Assembly: GCA_026389335.1 (NCBI GenBank)
Contig: JAPLIB010000068.1
Location: 1 to 64,000 of the forward strand
Direction: 5' to 3'
Length of the DNA stretch: 64,000 bases
Source of the DNA: Cyanobacteriota bacterium
GTDB taxonomy: Bacteria > Cyanobacteriota > Cyanobacteriia > PCC-6307 > Cyanobiaceae
In this document: positions 1 through 8,487 of the stretch, piece after piece
Numbering within the stretch: the stretch's first letter is position 1
How the letters are laid out: each line of letters begins with the position of its first letter
Notes under the pieces: generated by a model
Told to the model about the DNA's origin: nothing
Database searches by the model: none
What the model saw: the letters and a program-made list of their open reading frames with translations, nothing else
Position numbers and translations under genes: made by a program

Positions 1-167
1 ACGAGACAAATTCACGAAAAAGTGCCGAAATCGAGCCTTCTGCTGGGAGGTACAGCCAACGATCGACCGAAAACAGGAAGAAATCAGTTGTAGCTGTGGA
101 AAACTGATGCTGCGAGATGGTTTTTCTGCAAACTCTTAGGGGCTGGGGCTCTTTAGGGGCTGCTTCT
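1..167. other. gene-free left edge
   Basis: No convincing coding sequence is seen here. It lies just downstream of the stop of the minus-strand tsaE gene, and the window edge cuts off whatever comes next. No clear terminator hairpin followed by a T-run was found. Confidence 0.4.
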
Positions 168-725
168 TCAGCGTGGGCCTGGGTCGTGATCGCTGCCGCC
201 TGGCCGTGGCAGCGGGCTCAACGGCGGCCTGATCCAGGCCCGGCGGCCCCGTTCCGGCTCGCTGGCGCAGGCCAGCTCCAGCTGCACTTGCCAGGCTCCC
301 TCGGGCACCAGGCTGAGGCGGCCCGGCCATTCCACCGCCAGCACGGCGCCGAGGGCCTCGGCTTCCTCTTCTTCCTGTAGCAGCAGCTCATCGGCGGCGG
401 CGCTCTGCCCCAGCCGGTAGAGATCGAGGTGCACCAGGGCCGTTGGGGTGCCATCGGCGAGGCGGCCTTGGTAGTGCTGGGCCAGGGCGAAGGTGGGGCT
501 GGTGATCGGCTCGCAGATGCCGAGGCCGACGGCCAGGCCCTGCACCAGGCAGGTCTTGCCGGCGCCCAGATCGCCGCTCAGCAGCAGCAGGGGGATGGCG
601 CTGATCCCGGGCCTCTGGGCCCAGGCCCGCCTTGTCAGCAGTTCGGCGGCCAGCTCCCGGCCCAGGGCTGCGGTGGCGGCTGGGTTGGGGAGCTGGCGCC
701 ACTGAAGCGCATCCTGTGGGGACAT
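168..725 (-). CDS. tsaE: tRNA threonylcarbamoyladenosine biosynthesis ATPase TsaE
   Basis: This is the P-loop ATPase partner of TsaB and TsaD in making the t6A37 modification on ANN-decoding tRNAs in the cytoplasm. The Walker A motif GDLGAGKT is followed by the family signature with TSPTFAL and HLDLYRL, then an acidic stretch and AVEWPGRL. At about 185 residues it is slightly longer than usual because of a Pro/Arg-rich tail. The open frame continues upstream to 830, but that would overlap the divergent ahcY start, so the ATG at 725 (MSPQDALQ) was chosen. No strong ribosome-binding site is visible. It is divergently transcribed from ahcY across about 100 bp. The family call is secure; the exact start is less so. 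Confidence 0.9.
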   Translation of the reverse strand: MSPQDALQWRQLPNPAATAALGRELAAELLTRRAWAQRPGISAIPLLLLSGDLGAGKTCLVQGLAVGLGICEPITSPTFALAQHYQGRLADGTPTALVHLDLYRLGQSAAADELLLQEEEEAEALGAVLAVEWPGRLSLVPEGAWQVQLELACASEPERGRRAWIRPPLSPLPRPGGSDHDPGPR

Positions 726-828
726 CCTTGTAGATTGCCTGTCAAGCGAGCCCGAAGCCTCGGCGTCTCCGCAGAACTTCCAGTCCATTTTTATCCCATT
801 CGTCCTCCCAGTCGGGAATGTCCGCACC

Positions 829-2271
829 ATGGTGGCAACACCCTCCAGCCCGGCGGCTGAGTTTGCCGGTCTTCAGTCGACGTCGTCCTATGTGATCGCT
901 GATTTCGGCCAGGCCGATTTCGGACGCAAGGAAATGGCGATCGCCGAAACGGAAATGCCCGGCCTGATGGCCCTGCGGGCCAAGTACGGCGCTGAGCAGC
1001 CCCTCAAGGGGGCGCGCATTGCCGGCTCCCTGCATATGACGATTCAGACCGCTGTTCTGATCGAAACTCTGGTGGCCCTCGGCGCCGAAGTGCGCTGGGC
1101 CAGCTGCAATATCTTCTCCACCCAGGACCACGCCGCCGCTGCGATTGCGGCTGCCGGTGTGCCGGTGTTCGCCTACAAGGGTGAAACGCTGGATGAGTAT
1201 TGGGCCTTCACCCATCGCATCCTCGAGTGGGGCGATGGCGGTACGCCCAACATGATTCTCGATGACGGTGGCGATGCCACCGGTCTGGTGATTCTCGGCA
1301 CCAAGGCCGAGCAGGATCTCTCGGTGCTGGATCATCCCGGCAGCGAAGAGGAGATCGCCCTGTTCAAGTCGATCCGCGCCAAGTTGGCGGTGGAGCCCGG
1401 CTTCTATTCGCGCATCTATGCCAATATTCAGGGCGTCACCGAGGAAACCACCACCGGTGTGGCCCGTCTCTATCAGTTGCAGAAGAGCGGTGAGCTGCCC
1501 TTCCCGGCGATCAACGTCAACGATTCGGTCACCAAGAGCAAGTTCGACAATCTCTACGGCTGCCGCGAATCGCTGGTGGACAGCATCAAACGCGCCACCG
1601 ACGTGATGGTCGCCGGCAAGGTGGCTCTGGTGATGGGTTATGGCGATGTCGGCAAGGGTTCGGCCCAGTCGCTGCGCGGTCTCGGCGCCACGGTGATGAT
1701 CGCCGAAATCGATCCGATCTGCGCTCTGCAGGCGGCGATGGAGGGCTACCGCGTCGTGCGTCTAGCCGAAGTGGTGCAGGATGTGGACATCTTCGTGACC
1801 GCCACCGGTAACTTCCAGGTGATCCGGCATGAGCATCTGCTGCAGATGAAGAATCAGGCGATCGTCTGCAACATCGGCCATTTCGACAACGAGATCGATG
1901 TGGCCTCGCTCAAGCAGTACGCCTGGGAAAATATCAAGCCCCAGGTGGATCACGTGATTCTGCCCAGCGGCAACCGCATCATTCTGCTGGCCGAAGGCCG
2001 GCTGGTGAATCTCGGTTGCGGCACTGGCCACCCCAGCTTCGTGATGAGCAACTCCTTCACCAACCAGGTGCTGGCTCAGATCGAGCTGTTCACCAAGGGC
2101 GACCAGTACGGCAAGGAGGTGTATGTGCTGCCCAAGCACCTGGACGAGGCCGTGGCCCGTCTGCACCTTGAGAAGATCGGTGCCAAGCTCACCGAGCTCA
2201 GCGCCGAACAGGCCGCCTACATCAATGTGCCGGTGGAGGGCCCTTACAAGCTCGAGCATTACCGCTACTGA
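829..2271 (+). CDS. ahcY: adenosylhomocysteinase (S-adenosyl-L-homocysteine hydrolase)
   Basis: It reversibly hydrolyses S-adenosylhomocysteine to adenosine and homocysteine, relieving product inhibition of methyltransferases and feeding the methionine cycle. The 480-residue protein is the normal length. Visible landmarks are the substrate-domain motif [16 protein letters not shown], the catalytic Asp in [11 protein letters not shown], the Lys/Asp pair in [12 protein letters not shown], the NAD-binding glycine motif GYGDVGKG, and the C-terminal KLEHYRY, whose Lys and Tyr contact NAD in this family. The ATG at 829 precedes [12 protein letters not shown]. It stands as a single gene followed by a strong hairpin. 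Confidence 0.97.
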   Translation: MVATPSSPAAEFAGLQSTSSYVIADFGQADFGRKEMAIAETEMPGLMALRAKYGAEQPLKGARIAGSLHMTIQTAVLIETLVALGAEVRWASCNIFSTQDHAAAAIAAAGVPVFAYKGETLDEYWAFTHRILEWGDGGTPNMILDDGGDATGLVILGTKAEQDLSVLDHPGSEEEIALFKSIRAKLAVEPGFYSRIYANIQGVTEETTTGVARLYQLQKSGELPFPAINVNDSVTKSKFDNLYGCRESLVDSIKRATDVMVAGKVALVMGYGDVGKGSAQSLRGLGATVMIAEIDPICALQAAMEGYRVVRLAEVVQDVDIFVTATGNFQVIRHEHLLQMKNQAIVCNIGHFDNEIDVASLKQYAWENIKPQVDHVILPSGNRIILLAEGRLVNLGCGTGHPSFVMSNSFTNQVLAQIELFTKGDQYGKEVYVLPKHLDEAVARLHLEKIGAKLTELSAEQAAYINVPVEGPYKLEHYRY

Positions 2272-2315
2272 AACTGGCTGATGCAGCGGCGGCTGCCGTT
2301 GTCAGACGTTGCTTC

Positions 2316-2349
2316 CCCCGGCATGGGCCTGCGCCCGTGCCGGGGATTT
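2316..2349 (+). terminator. hairpin downstream of ahcY
   Basis: A 13-bp GC-rich stem with a CTGC loop spans 2316-2345, starting 44 bp past the ahcY stop, and is followed by ATTTC. The T-run is weak, so this is a probable rather than a classic intrinsic terminator. Confidence 0.5.
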
Positions 2350-3080
2350 CTGTGCGGGAGTTGGGATCTTCCGGGATCTGGTGGTGGCGTTGTGGCCGCC
2401 CGCTGATCCGGGTTTTGGCTGTCTGGGTCTCCGGAAGATCGCTGCGGCCGGTTGCGAATGGCGGGGCGTAGAACGATGTGGCTTAAACGGGGTGGCGTAG
2501 AAGGGTGCGGATGTTGTCGCCAGCCAGTGGCCAGGGGCGGGTCGAGGGCCATGGCCTGGGCCAATTCTGGTGCGGTGCTTTTTGTGATTGGCTGCTGTTT
2601 GATCGCTGGCTGGCGGAGCCGTTGATTGATTGACTTCCCTGCTCAGTAAAGGTGCAATCCAGGTGTAATCGATTGTTTCTTGGATGTTGCATCGATGATT
2701 GCTGCGATTATTTCGTTGATTGTTTTATTGATTGTTTCATTCGGGCTCACGGTGTCGGCGAGTCTGCTGCTGTTTGCAACTCCAGGTGCAGGCGCTGGGG
2801 CCCGATTGGGCTCTGGCTTGATGTCGTTGGCGGCTGGGGGCTGAGGTGATGACGGCCTGCCTGGAGCTGGAGGCGGTGCTGCGCGCTGCCGGCCAGGGGC
2901 CCCTGGCCGCCCAGGAGCTGCTCCGGGCACGCCCCCAGCCGCGACGTGCCCTGGTGTGCCGCGCCCTGCTCTGGCTGATCAAGCTGGATCTGCTGCGCGT
3001 GGTGGCCGCCGCCCCCTGGGTGTCGGTGAGAATCACTCCTACGCTCCTGCCCAGGACGATTCCCCCATTGCCGCCCAGCT
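2350..3080. other. long ahcY-dedA spacer without a secure gene
   Basis: About 730 bp contain no recognisable gene. The stretch around 2630-2760 is clearly AT-richer than its surroundings and contains repeated TTGATTG words (for example around 2717-2740), so it may hold the dedA promoter region. A small open frame begins at 2846 and is listed separately with low confidence. Confidence 0.4.
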
Positions 3081-3328
3081 ATGTCCATGCTCAGTTCGCT
3101 GAACACCCTCGTAGAGGGCCTGGTGGAGCAGTGGGGTTATCTCGGTATTTTCGGCGCCATGGTGCTGGAGAACCTGATCCCGCCGATTCCTTCGGAGCTG
3201 ATCATGCCCCTGGCTGGCTTTTATGTGGGTCAGGGCAAGCTGAATGTGGTGCTGGTGGTGCTGGCCGGCCTGCTGGGCACGGTGGTGGGAGCGTTGCCCT
3301 GGTACGGAGTGGGCCGGCTGGTCAATGA
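2846..3328 (+). CDS. doubtful small ORF overlapping dedA
   Basis: Only the first 60 or so codons look protein-like: an Ala/Leu-rich helical stretch containing LEAVLRAAGQGPLAAQELL and then ALLWLIKLDLLRVV, reminiscent of a small winged-helix or helical protein. The rest runs out of frame across the start of dedA and looks like a shadow. It could be a decayed or misannotated fragment, or chance in GC-rich DNA. No function is assigned. Confidence 0.15.
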   Translation: MMTACLELEAVLRAAGQGPLAAQELLRARPQPRRALVCRALLWLIKLDLLRVVAAAPWVSVRITPTLLPRTIPPLPPSYVHAQFAEHPRRGPGGAVGLSRYFRRHGAGEPDPADSFGADHAPGWLLCGSGQAECGAGGAGRPAGHGGGSVALVRSGPAGQ

Positions 3329-3722
3329 GGAGCGTCTGCAGCATTGGGTGAGCCGCCATGGGCGCTGGCTGGGGGTGTCCACGGAGGAACTCGCCAATTC
3401 CCGCCGCTGGTTTCAGCGCCATGGCGCCGCGGTGGTGTTCTGGGGCCGGCTGATTCCCGCCATCCGCACCCTGATCTCGGTGCCGGCGGGGATCGAGTTG
3501 ATGCCCTTCGGCTCGTTCCTGTTCTGGACCACTGCCGGCAGCCTGGTCTGGACCGCGGCGCTCACGGGGGCTGGCTGGGCCCTGGGCAGCAACTGGAGCC
3601 GGGTGCTGGGCGCGATCAAGCCGGTGGAAGGGGTCGTCAACAAGCTGCTGGCCCTGCTGATCCTCGCCGTTGTGACCTGGCTGGGCCTGCGGATCTGGAA
3701 GCGCCGCCAGTCCGCCGATTGA
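3081..3722 (+). CDS. dedA: DedA family integral membrane protein
   Basis: DedA/Tvp38 proteins are inner-membrane proteins of the VTT superfamily, connected to undecaprenyl-phosphate or phospholipid translocation and membrane homeostasis. The 213-residue sequence has the family layout: the N-terminal GYLGIFGAMVLENLIPPIPSE re-entrant-loop motif with acidic and Pro residues, a hydrophobic segment (VVLVVLAGLLGTVVGALPWY), the second signature FWGRLIPAIRTLISVPAG with conserved Arg residues, and two further C-terminal membrane segments ending in a basic tail. Its substrate cannot be read from sequence. The ATG at 3081 is chosen; another Met lies two codons downstream. Confidence 0.9.
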   Translation: MSMLSSLNTLVEGLVEQWGYLGIFGAMVLENLIPPIPSELIMPLAGFYVGQGKLNVVLVVLAGLLGTVVGALPWYGVGRLVNEERLQHWVSRHGRWLGVSTEELANSRRWFQRHGAAVVFWGRLIPAIRTLISVPAGIELMPFGSFLFWTTAGSLVWTAALTGAGWALGSNWSRVLGAIKPVEGVVNKLLALLILAVVTWLGLRIWKRRQSAD

Positions 3723-3856
3723 GACGAGGCTGCACTGCCGTGAGGCATCACGGCGCGGCCCGTCGGGGAGCGTGGTCGGCTCAGCGCTGACAGATTAAGA
3801 CGGCTCCCTGGTGACTCCGGCCTGCGCTCCCAGCGTATGGGGCCTGCCGGCGCAGC

Positions 3857-3883
3857 AAAAAAGGCGCCCCGGGAGGGACGCCT
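3857..3883 (-). terminator. intrinsic terminator of ssb
   Basis: Read on the minus strand, a 9-bp GC-rich stem (one G-T pair) with a TCCC loop, spanning 3862-3883, is followed by six T (3857-3862). It lies about 80 bp downstream of the ssb stop and looks like a textbook rho-independent terminator. Confidence 0.85.
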
Positions 3884-3894
3884 CGGCTGGCTTC

Positions 3895-3928
3895 GTGCCA
3901 CTTGATAACCCGGATGGGCGAGTGGCAC
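3895..3928. repeat. 8-bp inverted repeat between ssb stop and terminator
   Basis: GTGCCACT at 3895-3902 and its exact complement AGTGGCAC at 3921-3928 flank an 18-nt loop. It sits in the 3' untranslated region of ssb, upstream of the terminator, and may be a secondary hairpin of the transcript. Confidence 0.4.
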
Positions 3929-3962
3929 AAGCCCCCCGCCGCCAAGTCTTTGGCCCCTGGGC

Positions 3963-4352
3963 TCAGAACGGCACGTCTTCCTCGCTCGGCTCGCCACCGC
4001 CATAACCGCCGCCACCGCCACCGCCGGCCTCGGCATCGCGCTTGCTGCCCAGCAGTTCGAGGCGATCGACGCGGATCACCGGCTTGGAGCGCTCCTCGCC
4101 ACTGGTGCGATCGGTCCAGCGATCGAGCTTGAAGGAGCCGATGATGCCCACCAGGGAGCCTTTGCGGACGTAGTCGGCAGCCACCTGGGCCTGCTTGCCC
4201 CAGATCTCGAGATTGAACCAGTCGGGTTCGTCGCCCGAGCTGCGGCGGTTCACCGCCAGGGTGAGGTTGGCCACCATGCTGCCGGATTCGAAGTAGCGGA
4301 CCTCGGGATCGCGGCCGGCCCGGCCGACGAGGGTGATGGAGTTGACGCCCAT
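3963..4352 (-). CDS. ssb: single-stranded DNA-binding protein
   Basis: It coats single-stranded DNA in replication, recombination and repair and recruits partners through its C-terminal tip. The OB-fold starts MGVNSITLVGRAGRDPEVRY and includes VANLTLAVNRR and DWFNLEIWGKQA. A glycine-rich linker follows, and the protein ends in the acidic tip EEDVPF. At 129 residues it is a short cyanobacterial-type Ssb. The frame extends upstream to 4424, but the conserved N-terminus starts at the ATG at 4352. The gene is convergent with dedA and is followed by an intrinsic terminator. It is divergent from mreB. Confidence 0.95.
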   Translation of the reverse strand: MGVNSITLVGRAGRDPEVRYFESGSMVANLTLAVNRRSSGDEPDWFNLEIWGKQAQVAADYVRKGSLVGIIGSFKLDRWTDRTSGEERSKPVIRVDRLELLGSKRDAEAGGGGGGGYGGGEPSEEDVPF

Positions 4353-4522
4353 GGGGGATTGGTCTGAAACGGATGGATCAATGATGCGGCACCCGGTCGG
4401 AGCGCCACAGTTCAGCAGTTCCACCCTGTGTCGCGGTTGTCACACCCCCGGCGGGTTTTGCCGCTGGGGTGGCTGGAGCGAACGCTCCTAAGATCCGCCC
4501 ACCTTGCCGGCCGTATCCCCCC

Positions 4523-5569
4523 GTGTTCTTTCGTCGCTTCCAGTTCTCACGTGATATCGGCATCGACCTGGGAACGGCCAACACGCTGATGTACATCTGC
4601 GGCAAGGGCATCGTGTTGCAGGAGCCCTCCGTGGTGGCCATCGACCTCGACAAGGGCACACCGCTGGCGGTGGGCGACGAGGCCAAGCTGATGCTGGGTC
4701 GCACCCCCGGCAACATCCGCGCCGTGCGCCCCCTGCGCGATGGCGTCATCGCCGACTTCGATGCCGCTGAGTTGATGATCAAGAGCTTCATCCAGAAGGG
4801 CAACGAGGGGCGGGGCGTGATCGCCCCCCGGCTGATCATCGGCATCCCCAGTGGCGTCACCGGTGTGGAGCGCCGGGCCGTACATCAGGCCGGTCTGGCC
4901 GGCGCCAGGCAAGTGCATCTGATCGATGAACCCGTCGCGGCGGCGATCGGGGCGGGGCTGCCGGTCACCGAACCCGTCGGCACGATGATTGTGGACATCG
5001 GCGGCGGCACCACCGAAGTGGCCGTGCTCAGCCTCGGTGGCACGGTGCTCAGTGAGTCGGTGCGAGTGGCGGGCGATGAACTCAGTGAGGCGATCACCGT
5101 CTATCTGAAAAAGGTGCACAATCTGGTGGTCGGTGAGCGCACCGCCGAAGACATCAAGATCCGTATCGGCTCCGCTTTCCCCGACGACGCCTACGACGAG
5201 ACCTCGATGGACGTGCGGGGTCTGCATCTGCTCTCCGGTCTGCCGCGCACGATCAATATCCGGGCGGGCGACATCCGTGAAGCGATGGCCGAGCCCTTAA
5301 ATGTCATCGTTGAGGCGGTGAAGCGCACCCTGGAGCGCACCCCACCGGAACTGGCTGCCGACATCGTCGATCGCGGCATCATGCTGGCCGGTGGCGGTGC
5401 CCTGGTGCGGGGTATCTGCGACCTGATCAGCCACGAGACCGGCATCCTCACCCACGTGGCCCAGGATCCCCTGCTCTGCGTCGTCAATGGTTGCGGCATG
5501 GTCCTGGAAGACTTCGCCCGTCTGCAGCGGGTGCTTGATACGCCCGACTTCTCCCGTCAGGTGTCCTGA
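4523..5569 (+). CDS. mreB: rod-shape determining actin homologue MreB
   Basis: MreB forms membrane-associated filaments that guide the elongasome for peptidoglycan synthesis. Actin-fold landmarks are present: phosphate-1 loop DIGIDLGTANTLMY, the motif IIGIPSGVTGVERRA, phosphate-2 DIGGGTTEVAVLS, and the adenosine motif MLAGGGALVRG. The GTG at 4523 gives the amphipathic N-terminus FFRRFQFSRDIGIDLG typical of the family and a 348-residue product; an ATG at 4469 would add 18 unconserved residues. It is the first gene of the mreB-mreC-mreD operon, with 5 bp between its stop and mreC. Confidence 0.96.
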   Translation: MFFRRFQFSRDIGIDLGTANTLMYICGKGIVLQEPSVVAIDLDKGTPLAVGDEAKLMLGRTPGNIRAVRPLRDGVIADFDAAELMIKSFIQKGNEGRGVIAPRLIIGIPSGVTGVERRAVHQAGLAGARQVHLIDEPVAAAIGAGLPVTEPVGTMIVDIGGGTTEVAVLSLGGTVLSESVRVAGDELSEAITVYLKKVHNLVVGERTAEDIKIRIGSAFPDDAYDETSMDVRGLHLLSGLPRTINIRAGDIREAMAEPLNVIVEAVKRTLERTPPELAADIVDRGIMLAGGGALVRGICDLISHETGILTHVAQDPLLCVVNGCGMVLEDFARLQRVLDTPDFSRQVS

Positions 5570-5574
5570 TCGCG

Positions 5575-6315
5575 ATGGCGCCGGTCCGCCTGCCGCGTGT
5601 CGGCGTCCTGCTGCCGCTGTTGCGCCTCTGGCCCTGGGTGCTGGTGCTGCTGGCTCTGGTGGCCGTGCGGCTCAGCAAGGGAGCCCCATTCAGCGATGCC
5701 TATGGCCTGCTCAGCCGTCCCTTCTGGCCCGGCTCGGCCCAGCAGGAGTGGCTCAGCGCCGCTGAGCGCCTCGGTGATCACGCCCGACTGGAGCAGTTGG
5801 AGCGGGAAAACCGACGCCTGCGGGGCCTGCTCGATCTGCCTGCCGCCCAGGGGCGCCGCCTGCAGGCGGCCGTGATCTCGCGCGAGCCCGGGGGCTGGTG
5901 GCAGCAGCTGCTGCTCGGCAAGGGCAGCCTGCAGGGGGTTGGGGTGGGCGATGCCGTCGTGGCTCCGGGGGGCCTGATCGGCCTGGTGGCCTCCACCACC
6001 TCGACCACCAGCACTGTGCGCCTGCTCAGCGACCCCAGCAGTCGGGTCGGGGTGTGGGTGGGGCGCAGTCGCCATCACGGTTTGCTCAGCGGCCTCGGCA
6101 CGGGCCGGCCCCTGTTGCGGTTCCTGGAAAAAGATCCTGATGTCCGTCCCGGCGACGTGATCTTCACCTCCCCCGCCAGCACGCTGGTGCCGCCGAATCT
6201 GCCGGTGGGGGTGATTCAGCGGATCGACGCTGACGCCGATCCGGCGCCGGAAGCCCTGGTGCAGCTCAGTGCGCCGGCGGATGCGGTGGACTGGGTGCAG
6301 GTGCTGCTGCCCTGA
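5575..6315 (+). CDS. mreC: rod-shape determining protein MreC
   Basis: MreC is a bitopic inner-membrane protein whose periplasmic part oligomerises and links MreB to the PBP2/RodA synthases. The 246-residue protein has one N-terminal membrane segment (LWPWVLVLLALVAVRL), a short coiled coil (about residues 62-82, with LEQLERENRRLRGLL), and a beta-rich periplasmic domain with GVGDAVVAPGGLIGLV and the late motif PGDVIFTSP. It follows mreB closely, and its TGA overlaps the ATG of mreD, which suggests translational coupling. Confidence 0.93.
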   Translation: MAPVRLPRVGVLLPLLRLWPWVLVLLALVAVRLSKGAPFSDAYGLLSRPFWPGSAQQEWLSAAERLGDHARLEQLERENRRLRGLLDLPAAQGRRLQAAVISREPGGWWQQLLLGKGSLQGVGVGDAVVAPGGLIGLVASTTSTTSTVRLLSDPSSRVGVWVGRSRHHGLLSGLGTGRPLLRFLEKDPDVRPGDVIFTSPASTLVPPNLPVGVIQRIDADADPAPEALVQLSAPADAVDWVQVLLP

Positions 6316-6941
6316 TGGCCCTGTTGTCCCGTCAGCCCTGGTTGGTGGCCACGGGCCTGCTGGTGCCGCTGCTCACCCTGGCGTCGCCCGGTTGGCTGAA
6401 ACTCGCCGGGGTGCCACCGGCCTGGGCCGTGCTCTGGCTGTTGCCCTGGGCCCTGAGCGCCGGTAGGCGCGCCGGCATTGCGGCCGGCCTGGGGCTGGGA
6501 CTGCTGCTCGATGGGCTCCATCCAGGGCCCGCCAGCCTGGTGCCGGGCCTGGTGCTGCTCGGCTGGTGGTGGGGGCGGATGGGTCGCAAGGCGCCACCGA
6601 TTCAGCGCAGTTTCAGCCTCGGCCTGCTGGCTCTGCTGGGCACCGCCCTGCTCAATCTCAGCCTGATGCTGCAGTGGGCGCTGCTGTCCTGGCGGGAAGC
6701 GGCGGTGGTGCTGGGGGGCGTCGAGCGGTTGGCCGGCGGCGCCGAGGCCCTGCGACAGGCTGGGCCCCAGGCCGCTTTGCTGGCCTTGCCGCTCTGGCGC
6801 TGGCAGGATCTGTCGACGGTCGGTCTGCAGGTGTTGCTGGCCCAGACGTTGCTCACTGCCCTGTTGGCTCCGATGCTTTGTTCGTTGCAGTTGCTCTTCT
6901 GGCGCCAGCTGGGGGCCGGTTGGCGAGGCTCATCAGCATGA
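6315..6941 (+). CDS. mreD: rod-shape determining protein MreD
   Basis: MreD is the small polytopic membrane partner of MreC. The 208-residue sequence is strongly hydrophobic with about five to six predicted membrane segments, including LVATGLLVPLLTLASPGWL and IAAGLGLGLLLDGLHPGP; the short GLLLDGL-type motif followed by Pro/Gly is typical of MreD. The assignment rests on this pattern and its place after mreC. It shares a single base with mreC, and its stop overlaps the next start (ATGA at 6938-6941). Confidence 0.85.
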   Translation: MALLSRQPWLVATGLLVPLLTLASPGWLKLAGVPPAWAVLWLLPWALSAGRRAGIAAGLGLGLLLDGLHPGPASLVPGLVLLGWWWGRMGRKAPPIQRSFSLGLLALLGTALLNLSLMLQWALLSWREAAVVLGGVERLAGGAEALRQAGPQAALLALPLWRWQDLSTVGLQVLLAQTLLTALLAPMLCSLQLLFWRQLGAGWRGSSA

Positions 6942-8326
6942 GCCTGGTGCCGCGCCCTGGTTTTCAGCGCCAGCGCTTGTGGCCGCCGGTGTTTGGCGGC
7001 CAGGTCGGGGGGGCTCCGGGTCTGGGTCGCCGCCGGCTGCTGGCACGGCTGGGCGGCCTCGCCCTCTCCCTTGGCCTGACGGCCTGTGGCGGCAGCTCTC
7101 CCCAGAACGGCGCCCAGGAGCGGCAGATCAGTGTCTGGACGCTGGATCTGGCGCCCCGCTTCAACCCCTTCATGCAGCGGGTGATCCAGGATTGGCAGCA
7201 GCGCCATCCCGGCTACACGGTGCGCTGGACCGATGTGCCCTGGAGTTCGGTGGAGCGCAAGTTGCTGGCGGCCGTCTTCGCACGCACCGCACCGGATCTG
7301 GTCAATCTCAACCCTCCGTTCGCCGCCAATCTGGCCAGCAAGGGGGGCCTGCGCGATCTCACCGGCCTGCTGCCGGCCGGGGCCCAGGCCCGCTATCTGC
7401 CTCGCATCTGGCAGGCCGGCCGCCAGGGCTCGCTGCAATTCGCCATTCCCTGGTATCTCACCACCCGGGTGACGATGGCCAACCAGAACCTGCTGCGTCG
7501 TGCCGGTTACAGCGCGCCGCCGCGCCGTTGGCAGGAGGTGCCCGCCTACGCCGAGGCGGTGAAGCGCCGCACCGGTCGCTATGCCCTGTTCGTCACCGTG
7601 GTGCCGGACGACTCGGCCGAGTTGCTGGAGTCGATGGTGCAAATGGGGGTGCAACTGCTGGATGGCCGCCAGCGGGCGGCGTTCGAATCGCCGGCCGGCC
7701 GCCGTGCCTTTGCCTTCTGGAGCGATCTCTATCGCCGCGGCCTGCTGCCCAGGGAGGTGGTGAGCCAGGGCTATCGCCGGGCGATTGAGCTGTATCAGGC
7801 GGGGGATCTGGCCCAGGTAGCCACCGGCCCCGATTTCCTGCGCAATCTCCAGACCAATGCGCCTGGCATCGCCAGCCATACCCGCGCCTGGCCGCCGCTC
7901 ACCGGTGTGGGCCCGGCAACCAATGTGGCGGTGATGAATCTGGTGGTGCCCCGGCAGAGCGCCAAGGCCGCGGCGGCTGTCGATTTCGCCCTGTTCCTCA
8001 CCGATGCCCACAATCAGCTGGCCTTCGCCGAGGAGGCCCGGGTGTTGCCGTCTTCGCGCCTGGCCCTGGAGCGGCTGGAGCGGGGCTTGCGCCAGGGAGC
8101 AGCCGCCAGCCCGAAGGAGGCCCTGGTGCGGGAAGCCCGCAGCCTGTCGGCCCGCACGCTGGCCGACGCCCGGGTGCTGGTGCCGGCAACGCCGGGGGTG
8201 AAGCGGCTGCAGGCGATTCTTTACACCCAGCTGCAGCGGGCCATGCTCGGCGAGATCGCCAGCGATCGGGCCCTGGCAGAGGCGGCCCGTCAATGGAATC
8301 GCTATGCCGAGGCCCGCTGGCCTTGA
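6938..8326 (+). CDS. ABC transporter extracellular substrate-binding lipoprotein (sugar-type)
   Basis: The 462-residue protein resembles family 1 (maltose/sn-glycerol-3-phosphate type) solute-binding proteins: a mature N-terminus ISVWTLDLAPRFNPFM, then VPWSSVERKLLAAVF, and the late signature GVGPATNVAVMNLVVPRQS preceding a helical C-terminal lobe. The leader carries RRR followed by a hydrophobic stretch and the lipobox LGLTAC, so a lipid-anchored periplasmic protein is expected, possibly exported by the Tat pathway. The ATG at 6938 overlaps the mreD stop by 4 bp. No permease or ATPase gene is adjacent, so the substrate and partner transporter are unknown. Location in the mre operon hints at a cell-wall-related sugar, which is only an inference. 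Confidence 0.85.
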   Translation: MSLVPRPGFQRQRLWPPVFGGQVGGAPGLGRRRLLARLGGLALSLGLTACGGSSPQNGAQERQISVWTLDLAPRFNPFMQRVIQDWQQRHPGYTVRWTDVPWSSVERKLLAAVFARTAPDLVNLNPPFAANLASKGGLRDLTGLLPAGAQARYLPRIWQAGRQGSLQFAIPWYLTTRVTMANQNLLRRAGYSAPPRRWQEVPAYAEAVKRRTGRYALFVTVVPDDSAELLESMVQMGVQLLDGRQRAAFESPAGRRAFAFWSDLYRRGLLPREVVSQGYRRAIELYQAGDLAQVATGPDFLRNLQTNAPGIASHTRAWPPLTGVGPATNVAVMNLVVPRQSAKAAAAVDFALFLTDAHNQLAFAEEARVLPSSRLALERLERGLRQGAAASPKEALVREARSLSARTLADARVLVPATPGVKRLQAILYTQLQRAMLGEIASDRALAEAARQWNRYAEARWP

Positions 8327-8487
8327 TCCCCGTACCAGCGGTGCTGCCGTGCGTCTGCTTCCAGAGAAATCCTTAAATCTGCCCAGATCGACCGTGCCGG
8401 AGGCGATCCGGAGGCCGCCCCGGCGTGGGGTCAGACGGTATAGTTGCGATTCTTCACCCGGATGGTTCCGGGTTCGTGTTCATCGGA

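Noticed and set aside
2846-3328. Confident gene upstream of dedA
   Set aside because: Only its first part looks coding and it overlaps dedA out of frame by about 250 bp; kept as a low-confidence entry.
4469-4522. Longer MreB starting at the ATG at 4469
   Set aside because: Adds 18 unconserved Pro/Arg-rich residues; the family N-terminus begins at the GTG at 4523.
6602-8293. 563-codon minus-strand open frame opposite mreD and the binding-protein gene
   Set aside because: Antisense shadow of a GC-rich coding region; no coherent domain, and the plus-strand genes are well supported.
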